Program-made: the position numbers and the translations under genes | Assembly (NCBI GenBank): GCA_964505765.1 | Contig: CAZDJQ010000027.1 | Location: 1-11,655, forward strand | DNA from: CAZDJQ01 sp964505765 | GTDB taxonomy: Bacteria; Patescibacteriota; Microgenomatia; UBA12405; JAHJSD01 | DNA: 11,655 nucleotides | Direction: 5' to 3' | In this document: one piece after another, positions 1 to 6,774 of the stretch | How positions within the stretch are numbered: the first letter of the stretch is position 1 | Layout of the letters: the number at the start of each line of letters is the position of its first letter | Notes under the pieces: generated by a model | The model's database searches: none | What the model was told of the DNA's origin: nothing | What the model saw: only the letters and a program-made list of their open reading frames with translations

Positions 1-2193
1 GATATTTACAAAAACTGGGAAGATAACGGCTATTTTACTCCAAAAATTGACGACAAAAAGGAGCCTTTCTGTATTATAATGCCTCCACCAAATGCCAACG
101 GCTCTCTCCATATCGGCCATGCTAAAGGAGTGACCATTCAGGATATTATGCTCCGCTGGCATCGAATGCTGGGCGAACCGACTTTAGGCTTACCCGGAGC
201 AGACCATGCCGGCATTCTTACCCAAGTGGTTTTTGAAAAAATACTAGAAAAAGAAGGAAAATCAAGAGAAGACTTGGGCCGGGAAGAATTTTACCAACAA
301 TGCCTAGCGTTCACTTTGAACAATAAACAAAAAATGTATAACCAGATTCGGGACCTGGGCGCTTCCTGCGATTGGACCAGAGAAAAATTTACTTTGGATA
401 AAAACATTTCAGAAACAGTAAATAAAACTTTTAAAAAACTTCATCAGGACAACTTGGTTTATCGCGATCACCGAATGATTTCATGGTGTCCCCGATGCCA
501 GACTGCCCTTTCCGATCTAGAAGTTGAGTACGAACAAAAAAAATCAAATTTATGGCACATCAAATACCCAATTAAAGATGGTGACAAATTTATTACTGTC
601 GCTACCACTAGGCCGGAAACCATGCTCGGCGATACTGCGGTAGCCGTCAATCCCGATGACAAGCGCTATCGCGGCTTAATTGGCAAACAAGCAGTGGTCC
701 CGCTAATAGACAGACAAATTCCCATTGTTGCCGATGAAACAGTCGACTCAGAATTTGGGACCGGAGCGGTTAAAATCACCCCGGCTCATGACCCCGATGA
801 TTTTAATATCGGACAAAAGCACAATTTAGATACTATTCAAGTGATTGGTTTTGACGGCAAAATGACTGCTGAAGCCGGAAATAATTTTCAAGGTTTAACA
901 GTGAAACAGGCCAGAAAAAAAGTTGTCAAAGAGCTTAAAAAACAAAATCTACTGGTAAAAACAGAAGAATATGAGCACCGGGTCGGCCATTGTGAGCGTT
1001 GTAAAACTCAAATCGAACCGTTAATCTCACTCCAATGGTTTATTAAAATGGACAATATGGCCAAAATGGGGCTCATCGCTGTCAAAAAGAAAAAAATTAA
1101 AATGTACCCGGAACATTTTAAAAAAACTTATTACAACTGGCTGGAAAACATCCAGGACTGGTGTATATCCCGACAGCTTTGGTGGGGTCACCGCTTGCCG
1201 ATTTACTACTGCGGCCACAAAGGGTTGTCTGAGCTTCAAAAAAACATGAATCCGGAATTAATCAAAAAACACCAGCCGGGCTGCGGGGAGATATTCGTCG
1301 GCCAACAACCGCCGGAAAAATGCCCGCAGTGCCAGCAGACTGATTGGATCCGTGACCCGGACACTTTTGACACCTGGTTCTCCTCTGGTCAATGGCCGTT
1401 TACCACTCTGGGGTATCCAGACAGCCGAGATTACCAGTATTTTTACCCCACTTCGGTCATGGAAACCGGTTATGATATTATTTTTTTCTGGGTGGCGAGA
1501 ATGATTATGCTAGGACTTTACCGGACCGGTGAAAAACCATTTGAAACTGTTTACCTGCACGGCATGGTTCGTGACGCATTTGGCGAGCCAATGAGTAAAT
1601 CCCGACCGGAAACTTTAATTGAACCGGATGAAACTATTGAAGAATACGGCGCGGACGCATTAAGAATGGCGCTGGTTTACGGCACCAGTGCCGGCAACGA
1701 TGTCGGCATCGGCGAAGACAAAATCCGGTCAATGAGGAATTTTTCTAATAAAGTCTGGAACGCAGCCCGGTTTGTCAAATTACAGATTAACGCGGATAGT
1801 GAACAGATTCTCACAGATATCCACGAAAATCCGCCTTCCTCATCCGTGGGAATCCGTAATCCTTCAGACAAAAAAATATTAAACAAATTAAACCAAACAA
1901 TTAAAAAAGTAAACGAGCAAATGGATAACTTCATGTTTGGGCAAGCGCTGGAAGATATTTACCAATTTTTCTGGCATGAATACTGTGATGTTTATTTAGA
2001 AGAATGCAAAGACCGCCGCCAAGAGGCCTTACCGACTCTAATTCATGTTCTAATCACCAGTTTAAAACTGCTTCACCCCTATGCTCCGTTTGTCACCGAA
2101 GCAATTTATCAAGAGTTTAAAAAAGAACTGCCTGATCATGGACTGCTTAAACCTGAATCGATAATGATTGCCCCCTGGCCGAAAATCAAATAA
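1..2193 (+). CDS. valS: Valyl-tRNA synthetase (ValRS), 5' end outside the window
   Basis: Class I aminoacyl-tRNA synthetase that charges tRNA-Val in the cytoplasm. The frame is open from base 1, so the ATG at 79 is internal; about 730 residues are visible. Counting from base 1: HIGH box at residues 37-40; CP1 editing domain with TTRPETMLGDTAVAVNPDD from about 202; Cys-pair zinc motifs (CPRC, HCERC, and a CG...CPQC set before DTWFSSGQWPF); ISRQLWWGHRLP; and the second signature as PMSKS at 530-534. TWFSS and WPF followed by TLGYP favour ValRS over IleRS or LeuRS. Two oddities are seen: KMSKS reads PMSKS with RPET instead of the usual LGN, and a repeat-like insertion lies near residues 602-621. 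The protein stops soon after the anticodon-binding domain (APWPKIK), so the C-terminal coiled-coil arm of longer ValRS is missing. Its last 8 bases overlap the convergent murF. Family identity is secure. Confidence 0.96.
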   Translation, partial: DIYKNWEDNGYFTPKIDDKKEPFCIIMPPPNANGSLHIGHAKGVTIQDIMLRWHRMLGEPTLGLPGADHAGILTQVVFEKILEKEGKSREDLGREEFYQQCLAFTLNNKQKMYNQIRDLGASCDWTREKFTLDKNISETVNKTFKKLHQDNLVYRDHRMISWCPRCQTALSDLEVEYEQKKSNLWHIKYPIKDGDKFITVATTRPETMLGDTAVAVNPDDKRYRGLIGKQAVVPLIDRQIPIVADETVDSEFGTGAVKITPAHDPDDFNIGQKHNLDTIQVIGFDGKMTAEAGNNFQGLTVKQARKKVVKELKKQNLLVKTEEYEHRVGHCERCKTQIEPLISLQWFIKMDNMAKMGLIAVKKKKIKMYPEHFKKTYYNWLENIQDWCISRQLWWGHRLPIYYCGHKGLSELQKNMNPELIKKHQPGCGEIFVGQQPPEKCPQCQQTDWIRDPDTFDTWFSSGQWPFTTLGYPDSRDYQYFYPTSVMETGYDIIFFWVARMIMLGLYRTGEKPFETVYLHGMVRDAFGEPMSKSRPETLIEPDETIEEYGADALRMALVYGTSAGNDVGIGEDKIRSMRNFSNKVWNAARFVKLQINADSEQILTDIHENPPSSSVGIRNPSDKKILNKLNQTIKKVNEQMDNFMFGQALEDIYQFFWHEYCDVYLEECKDRRQEALPTLIHVLITSLKLLHPYAPFVTEAIYQEFKKELPDHGLLKPESIMIAPWPKIK
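1805..1862. repeat. Degenerate repeat inside valS, read in frame
   Basis: Two imperfect 15-base direct repeats, ATCCACGAAAATCCG (1819-1833) and ATCCGTGGGAATCCG (1842-1856), match at 11 of 15 positions and are preceded by a looser related stretch (agattctcacag). They encode a Ser/Pro/Asn-rich segment of about 20 residues between the catalytic part and the anticodon-binding helices of ValRS, where I recall ValRS proteins having a short linker. That it is an inserted repeat, not ordinary coding sequence, is inference. Confidence 0.4.
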
Positions 2194-3586
2194 ACCTTGT
2201 TTTCTTTTTATCCCAATACTCAGATTGACGGCAAAGAAGTTTTTTAGCTTGTGATTTATCCGCCATCAAGGCCTTAACCACGATCTCCAAAAAAATCGTA
2301 TTCTGCGAGCCTTTAACTAAAATTATCTCCTGCCCCTCCAAATTTTCTTTTAAATACTCTGCCGCCTGTCCAGCGGTATCAACCGCTTTAACCCTCCCCT
2401 CCCCAAATTTATCTCCACGATCGTTGAGATAAATTTTTGATTCAGGGAGGAAATATTTTTTCATTTCCGGGCCGACGGTGACAATTTTATCGGCTGACTC
2501 AAGCGCTTTTTCCGCCAGTTTTTGGTGCTCTTGTTTTGACTGCTTACCCAGCTCTCTCATATCTCCTAAAACCGCAACTGTGCGTCTTTTTTCTTTTTGA
2601 CCAACTTTTTTCAATAAATCAAGCATTGTCTGCATAGTTTTAGGAGAGGCGTTATATGAAGAGTCAATGATATAGGTATCTTGCCGACCCTTTATTAAGT
2701 TGGATCGCCCGGGCGGCAAATTAAAATTATTTTTTATTCCGGCAATCGCTTTTGCCAAAGAAACATTTAAACCTTGAGCCACCCCGACTGCCAAGCCGAA
2801 AGTTTCTCCAAACACCCGAGGTAAAACTTCATCAATTATCAGCTCTTTTTTATTGCCGTCAACCTTAAATACAAACTTCGTTCCGTTTAAATTAGCTTCA
2901 TAATCATCTAAAACTATTTTCGCCTCGCCATTATCACCGACCCCAATAACTTCAGCTAAAGTCAGTTTTTTTCTTTCTTTGACTAAAGGGTCATTAAAAT
3001 TAAGCACCGCATAACCTTCTTTCGGCAAAGCGGAAATCATTTTAGCTTTTTCATCAGCAATGAGTTCTAAAACCTCCGGCGGTTGTTTTCTAGTCGGCGA
3101 GGTTGATGACGGCAGAGCTTTTTCAAACTGCATGGCATGGACCGAGGTAACGCTGACAAATACCCCAATATCAGGGCGGATAATTTTAAGGAGGTATGAC
3201 ATATTTTTCGGCTCAGTCGGCTCGTCGATTCCCATTTCCACCACATAAATATCATAATTCTGCCAGTTGCTGAATAATTTAAGTATCGACAAACCGGCCA
3301 CCCGGAACCAGTCTTTTAAGCTGAAATCATCCATCCGCAGTCCCAGGATATTCAACGGAATTCCGGATTCAGAGTTGGCTTTTTTAGAAAATTTTATTTT
3401 AAACCCACCCTGCAGTGCAGCAGCAACAGCGTACATGGTAGAAGTTTTCCCGGCCGAGCCGGTAATCCCGACTATTTTAATCTTTTTTCTTCCTGAAAGA
3501 CGGCGGTATAAATTAAGTTTAGCCAACTGGAATTTGGCTAAAATACGAATATAATTAAGGAATATCAACCCCAGCTTTTGTTTCAT
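2186..3586 (-). CDS. murF: UDP-N-acetylmuramoyl-tripeptide--D-Ala-D-Ala ligase (MurF)
   Basis: Mur ligase that adds D-Ala-D-Ala to the UDP-MurNAc tripeptide, the last cytoplasmic step of peptidoglycan precursor synthesis. At 466 residues it is close to the usual MurF length (about 450). Visible: P-loop GITGSAGKTS (40-49); magnesium-binding region VVEMG (115-119); His150 after VSVTS; the EKAK region with Lys180, a likely carbamylated lysine; and the C-terminal domain motifs IIDSSYNASPKTM (306-318) and GDMRELG (341-347). The SYNASP motif favours MurF over MurC, MurD or MurE. The C-terminal tail LCRQSEYWDKKK extends past the classical fold and recalls tails I associate with Patescibacteria. Two segments look inserted: residues 157-171 (Pro/Ser/Thr-rich) and 384-395 (encoded by a palindrome). 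ATG at 3584-3586 has no Shine-Dalgarno site but a strong -10 close upstream. It starts 33 bases after thrS. Confidence 0.9.
   Translation of the reverse strand: MKQKLGLIFLNYIRILAKFQLAKLNLYRRLSGRKKIKIVGITGSAGKTSTMYAVAAALQGGFKIKFSKKANSESGIPLNILGLRMDDFSLKDWFRVAGLSILKLFSNWQNYDIYVVEMGIDEPTEPKNMSYLLKIIRPDIGVFVSVTSVHAMQFEKALPSSTSPTRKQPPEVLELIADEKAKMISALPKEGYAVLNFNDPLVKERKKLTLAEVIGVGDNGEAKIVLDDYEANLNGTKFVFKVDGNKKELIIDEVLPRVFGETFGLAVGVAQGLNVSLAKAIAGIKNNFNLPPGRSNLIKGRQDTYIIDSSYNASPKTMQTMLDLLKKVGQKEKRRTVAVLGDMRELGKQSKQEHQKLAEKALESADKIVTVGPEMKKYFLPESKIYLNDRGDKFGEGRVKAVDTAGQAAEYLKENLEGQEIILVKGSQNTIFLEIVVKALMADKSQAKKLLCRQSEYWDKKKTRFI
2405..2436. repeat. 32-base palindrome inside murF
   Basis: Arms AAATTTATCTC (2405-2415) and GAGATAAATTT (2426-2436) are exact reverse complements. 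Between them the core ACGATCGT (2417-2424) is itself a palindrome, and only the pair 2416/2425 mismatches. In murF it encodes residues 384-394 (KIYLNDRGDKF), in what should be a short stretch of the C-terminal domain. It is therefore an in-frame palindrome, not an intergenic hairpin. The core matches the palindrome at 9955-9990. Confidence 0.85.
3071..3115. repeat. Possible inserted segment in murF with small inverted repeat
   Basis: AACCTC (3071-3076) and GAGGTT (3099-3104) are exact inverted repeats flanking CG-rich sequence (CGGCGG and CGGC). The stretch encodes a Pro/Ser/Thr-rich run of about 15 residues (ALPSSTSPTRKQPPE, near 157-171), between the conserved His150 region and the conserved EKAK region, which normally lie closer together in Mur ligases. 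The stem is short, so calling it a mobile insertion is weak. Confidence 0.3.
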
Positions 3587-3590
3587 TGCT

Positions 3591-3626
3591 ACTAAGCATT
3601 ATAACAAGTTAGCGGGAAATTAAAGC
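3591..3626 (-). promoter_or_regulatory. Candidate promoter for murF with extended -10
   Basis: On the minus strand, TGTTATAAT gives a perfect -10 (TATAAT, 3603 down to 3598) with the upstream TG of an extended -10. The -35 is weak (GCTTTA at 17 bases, or TTGCTT at 19), lying in the 3' end of thrS. The expected start of transcription is only about 4-6 bases before the murF ATG, so the message would be nearly leaderless. murF may also be co-transcribed with thrS. Confidence 0.5.
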
Positions 3627-5401
3627 AATAATTTTTTAGTTTTTATTTGATCAACTATCTGACTAACAAACTCCGTTGCCTTCATCTCAGTTTGACCGCC
3701 GGTATCCCGATTGCGGACATTAACCGTTCCGGCTTCCTCTTCTCTCCCGCCTAAGACTAAAATATAAGGGACTTTTTGTTTTTCCCAGTGTCGAATTCGC
3801 TTAGATAAAGTATTACTGGAGTCGTCAAGCTCGTTCCTGATATTAGCTTGATCCAATTTTTCAGTTACTTTTTCAGCATAACCAACTTCATTTTCAGTAA
3901 TCGGCAGAACCGTTGCCTGGACCGGCGCCAGCCAAACCGGAAATTTTCCGGCATAATGCTCAATCGCTATCCCCAAAAATCTCTCCACTGAACCGTAAAG
4001 CACCCGATGAATCATCACCGGCTGTTCCCGGTTCCCCTCAGCAGTAATATATTCCAAATCAAAATTTTCAGGCTGAGCAAAATCCAGCTGAATCGTTGAA
4101 CACTGCCAAGTCCGGCCGATCGCGTCTTTAAGATGAAAATCAAATTTTGGTCCGTAAAAAGCCCCGTCGCCCTGATTGATTTGGTGCGGAACATTTTTCT
4201 CGTCTAGAACTTCACGCATAATTGCCTCCGCTCTCTCCCATGCTTCATCCGAACCGATTGACTCGTCCGGTCGGGTTGACAACTCTAAATGGTCCACTTC
4301 CAACCCAAAAGTTTGGTAAACTTCAAAACACAAATCCATAATTTGCTTCAACTCCTGTTTAATTTGAGCCGGAGTGCAGTAAATATGAGCGTCGTCTTGA
4401 GTAAACTCTCTCGGCCTCATAATTCCGTGCACTTCTCCGGAAGATTCATAGCGGTGAACCACACCCAGTTCCGCCATTTTTATCGGCAGGTCGCGATAAG
4501 AGTGCTGTCGAGTTTTATAAATTAATACCCCGCCGTCGCAGTTCATTGGTTTAAGAGACATATCCCACTGATCTGTTTCTGGATTTTTTATTTGATACAT
4601 TTTATGGCCGAAATTTTCTAAATGGCCGCTTTTCTCCCACAATTCATTGGTCAGAATCTCCGGCGTTCTAACCTCTTGGTAGCCTTCACGCTGGTGGATT
4701 TCACGCCAATAATCAACCATTTGCTTGAAAATAGTGTAACCTTTATCATGCCAAAATACGTCTCCGGGAGCCTGAGGATGAAAGGAAAACAAATCAAGCT
4801 CTCTCCCGATTCTGCGGTGATCGCGCCTTTCCGCCTCCTCTAATTTTTGTAAAAATTCATCAAGCTCGGTTTGGGTTGGGAAAGCGGTCCCGTAAATTCG
4901 AGTCAGCATTTTGTTGCTCTCATCGCCGTGCCAATAAGCTCCGGCAATAGAAAGTAATTTAAAAGCTTTAACTTCACCGGTCGAATCTACATGCGGTCCT
5001 TTACATAAATCAACAAAAATATTTTCATTTTTATCCGGATCACCAAGGTAATAAATCGTAGCTTTCTCCTCTGCTTGGGCAATCTCATCCAGCCATTTTT
5101 GTTTATAAGGATTATCTTTAAATAATTCTCTTGCCTGGTCTATTGGAGTTTCTTTTCTTATCAAAGGCAAATCCTGGTCAATAATTTTTTGCATTTCCGT
5201 TTCTATTTTGCCGAAATCATCTTCCGAAACCGTAAAATCATCAGGAGAATCAAAATCAAAATAAAAACCGTCTTCAGTCGCCGGCCCCATCGCCATTACA
5301 ATCTTGTCGCCCCAAATATTTTCCATCGCCGCCATTAAAACATGCTCAGTGGTGTGACGGACTGCATTTAAATAGCCATTATCAACTTCTCTTTTATCCA
5401 T
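3620..5401 (-). CDS. thrS: Threonyl-tRNA synthetase (ThrRS), lacking the TGS domain
   Basis: Class II synthetase that charges tRNA-Thr and edits Ser-tRNA-Thr. It has 593 residues, against about 640 in E. coli. The protein opens directly in the N2 editing domain: HTTEH (His16, His20) and CKGPH (Cys133, His137) form its HxxxH/CxxxH site. The catalytic core has PMNCDGG (Cys288), HRYESSGEVHGIMRPREFTQDDAH (motif 2, zinc His339; residues 316-339) and IHRVLYGSVERF (His465, motif 3), so the zinc ligands Cys/His/His are complete. The C-terminal anticodon-binding domain follows and ends in KTKKLLL. The N-terminal TGS domain is absent. An in-frame TAG lies three codons upstream of the ATG (5408-5410), so it is not hidden by a wrong start. 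There is no Shine-Dalgarno site. Identity is secure. Confidence 0.97.
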   Translation of the reverse strand: MDKREVDNGYLNAVRHTTEHVLMAAMENIWGDKIVMAMGPATEDGFYFDFDSPDDFTVSEDDFGKIETEMQKIIDQDLPLIRKETPIDQARELFKDNPYKQKWLDEIAQAEEKATIYYLGDPDKNENIFVDLCKGPHVDSTGEVKAFKLLSIAGAYWHGDESNKMLTRIYGTAFPTQTELDEFLQKLEEAERRDHRRIGRELDLFSFHPQAPGDVFWHDKGYTIFKQMVDYWREIHQREGYQEVRTPEILTNELWEKSGHLENFGHKMYQIKNPETDQWDMSLKPMNCDGGVLIYKTRQHSYRDLPIKMAELGVVHRYESSGEVHGIMRPREFTQDDAHIYCTPAQIKQELKQIMDLCFEVYQTFGLEVDHLELSTRPDESIGSDEAWERAEAIMREVLDEKNVPHQINQGDGAFYGPKFDFHLKDAIGRTWQCSTIQLDFAQPENFDLEYITAEGNREQPVMIHRVLYGSVERFLGIAIEHYAGKFPVWLAPVQATVLPITENEVGYAEKVTEKLDQANIRNELDDSSNTLSKRIRHWEKQKVPYILVLGGREEEAGTVNVRNRDTGGQTEMKATEFVSQIVDQIKTKKLLL

Positions 5402-5409
5402 TAAATTCT

Positions 5410-5436
5410 ATTTTAACACACTGAATATTAAACCAA
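5410..5436 (-). promoter_or_regulatory. Weak candidate promoter for thrS
   Basis: On the minus strand, TTGGTT (5436-5431) and TAAAAT (5415-5410) are separated by 15 bases, shorter than ideal. Transcription would begin at or just before the ATG (5401), again suggesting a leaderless or near-leaderless message and fitting the lack of a Shine-Dalgarno site. Confidence 0.3.
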
Positions 5437-5443
5437 TTTAGTA

Positions 5444-5473
5444 TGTAGGGAACGCAGATCTGCGTTCCCTACA
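5444..5473. repeat. REP-like perfect palindrome with GTAG ends (first copy)
   Basis: A 30-base perfect palindrome: the half-site TGTAGGGAACGCAGA (5444-5458) is followed directly by its reverse complement, centred on AGATCT. It is intergenic, upstream of thrS. The GTAGGG start recalls the conserved GTAG of REP sequences mobilised by RAYT (TnpA-REP) transposases. No transposase gene is in the window. Confidence 0.85.
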
Positions 5474-5527
5474 AAAAAATTTCCGAAGTGAATTCGAAAT
5501 GCCAAGCAAACCCAACGGGGTTCGTGG

Positions 5528-5564
5528 CGAAGGATCCCCTCGTTTACAAAAAGGGGATTCTTCG
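5528..5564. repeat. Imperfect hairpin between the two REP-like palindromes
   Basis: CGAAGGATCCCC (5528-5539) pairs with GGGGATTCTTCG (5553-5564): 12 pairs with one G-T wobble and a 13-base loop. The following text (ggtcacagactcactcagaatgac) resembles a dispersed intergenic repeat I recall from several bacterial groups. It could fold in RNA from either strand, but no U-run follows it, so I do not call it a terminator. Confidence 0.6.
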
Positions 5565-5567
5565 GTC

Positions 5568-5603
5568 ACAGACTCACTCAGAATGACTAGCAGACGAGTC
5601 TGT
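5568..5603. repeat. Inverted repeat ACAGACTC / GAGTCTGT
   Basis: Eight-base exact arms at 5568-5575 and 5596-5603. A smaller inverted repeat, CAGAC/GTCTG (5591-5595 and 5598-5602), is nested in the right arm, so two alternative folds are possible. Part of the same palindrome-dense intergenic strip. Confidence 0.5.
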
Positions 5604-5609
5604 TTTATC

Positions 5610-5637
5610 GTAGGGACAGGTCGCGACCTGTCCCTAC
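5610..5637. repeat. REP-like perfect palindrome with GTAG ends (second copy)
   Basis: A 28-base perfect palindrome: half-site GTAGGGACAGGTCG (5610-5623) followed by its exact reverse complement. It shares the outer GTAGGGA with the palindrome at 5444-5473 but differs in the inner half. It lies between thrS and nrnA, 34 bases past the nrnA stop codon. Confidence 0.85.
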
Positions 5638-5671
5638 ATAACCAATAACTAAAAATTGCTATAGCTAAAAA

Positions 5672-6697
5672 CTAGCCATCAGAAGAATATTTTTTAGCTA
5701 TTTTTAATATTTTCTTTTTAGCTTCTTCAAAAGGCAAACTCACTTTAAAGCCGGCTGCTCCCGGGTGGCCGCCGCCGCCAAGTTCAGCAGCGATTTTACT
5801 GACATCAAAATCTTTTCTTGACCGCAAAGACCCGTTCAGTTCCCCTTTTTCTTCTTCAATTACAATCAGCCCAAATTCCGTCCCTTCTATCCCGGCCATA
5901 AATACACTGGCTGCTCCTGAACGATAATCCCGGGGATAATTATCAACAAACCACTGTTTAGCTTGTTCAAAAGGAATAAAAGAATAAGCAAAGCGGTTTT
6001 CTTCATCGACTTCTAGATTTTCCAGCACAACCCCCCAAAATTTCAACTTATCAAACCTATTTCTTCTTAAGTAATTAAAGACAATCTGGTCTAGGTCTGC
6101 CCCTTTCTGCATTAAATCCGCCGCTATCTTCATTGTCTTTGCACTAGTATTGGTATACCGAAATACACCGGTATCAGTCACTACCCCGACCAGCAAAAGC
6201 TGGGCCATTTTTTGATCAATCTCTACTCCCCAAGCACTAAATAATTGATAAAGGATTTCAGCTGTTGAGGCCAGTTCCGGCACCACTAAATTTATCCCTC
6301 CCATCTGTTTATTTGTCTGGTGATGGTCAATATTAATTATTTTGCGCTGGGGGGGAAGCGGCTGGTTTTCACCAAATTTCGGGCTGACCATCCGCCAAGA
6401 AGCGCTGTCAAGTAAAATAATCAAGTCAAACTGCTCATAGTCTAATTCGGTAAATTTTAAATGCTCAATTTCCTTGGTTTCAATTAAATAATTAAAAGTT
6501 TCCGGAACTTGAGTCGGACTAATTATTTTAACCTGTTTATTTTCCTGCTCTAAAAAGTATTCCATCGCTAAATTAGCTGAAATACTGTCGCCGTCCGGAC
6601 CCCGGTGCAAGCTCAAAAGAATTCTGTCTGCCTGGTCTATTTTTTTCTTAATTTCTGAAGCAATCTGTTGATCAACAGCCATAAAGGATTTTAACAT
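5672..6697 (-). CDS. nrnA: DHH-family phosphoesterase, NrnA-like (oligoribonuclease / pAp phosphatase)
   Basis: Predicted Mn-dependent phosphoesterase that degrades very short RNA oligomers and may dephosphorylate pAp. It has 341 residues, close to NrnA proteins (about 310-330). DHH domain motifs in order: HRGPDGD (31-37), the metal Asp in LLDSAS (Asp97), the name-giving DHH (124-126) in INIDHHQTN, and Asp175 in GVVTDTGVFRYTNT. The DHHA1 substrate domain ends with GGGGHPGAAG (307-316). The compact DHH-DHHA1 layout fits NrnA and not the longer RecJ or membrane-bound GdpP. Start: ATG at 6695-6697, with a second Met five codons in; neither has a Shine-Dalgarno site. The exact substrate (nanoRNA, pAp or a cyclic dinucleotide product) cannot be read from sequence. 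It is divergent from the glycosidase gene at 6775. Confidence 0.85.
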   Translation of the reverse strand: MLKSFMAVDQQIASEIKKKIDQADRILLSLHRGPDGDSISANLAMEYFLEQENKQVKIISPTQVPETFNYLIETKEIEHLKFTELDYEQFDLIILLDSASWRMVSPKFGENQPLPPQRKIINIDHHQTNKQMGGINLVVPELASTAEILYQLFSAWGVEIDQKMAQLLLVGVVTDTGVFRYTNTSAKTMKIAADLMQKGADLDQIVFNYLRRNRFDKLKFWGVVLENLEVDEENRFAYSFIPFEQAKQWFVDNYPRDYRSGAASVFMAGIEGTEFGLIVIEEEKGELNGSLRSRKDFDVSKIAAELGGGGHPGAAGFKVSLPFEEAKKKILKIAKKYSSDG

Positions 6698-6715
6698 AAA
6701 GCTATCTGAAATTTA

Positions 6716-6742
6716 TTTACTTCTCTAATTTTTTGCTATAAT
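6716..6742 (+). promoter_or_regulatory. Candidate promoter for the glycosidase gene
   Basis: TGCTATAAT gives a perfect TATAAT (6737-6742) with the extended -10 TG. The -35 is poor (TTTACT 6716-6721 at 15 bases, or TTATTT 6713-6718 at 18). Transcription would start near 6749, giving a leader of about 26 bases with no visible Shine-Dalgarno site before the ATG at 6775. Confidence 0.5.
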
Positions 6743-6774
6743 TACTATTGTTGAATATTCATTTTTCATAAATA

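Noticed and set aside
2186..2193. TGA recoded as glycine or tryptophan (as in some CPR lineages)
   Set aside because: murF ends in TGA right after a plausible C-terminus, and TAA, TAG and TGA are all used as stops here.
3060..3248. Overlapping reading frames inside murF on both strands
   Set aside because: They match no family and murF motifs account for the sequence.
5444..5637. CRISPR-like array
   Set aside because: The repeats are palindromes of differing inner sequence with unequal spacers, only two copies share ends, and no cas genes are nearby.
5649..5671. Terminator after nrnA (gctatagc near A/T runs)
   Set aside because: The stem is at most four pairs around its own centre; too weak to support.
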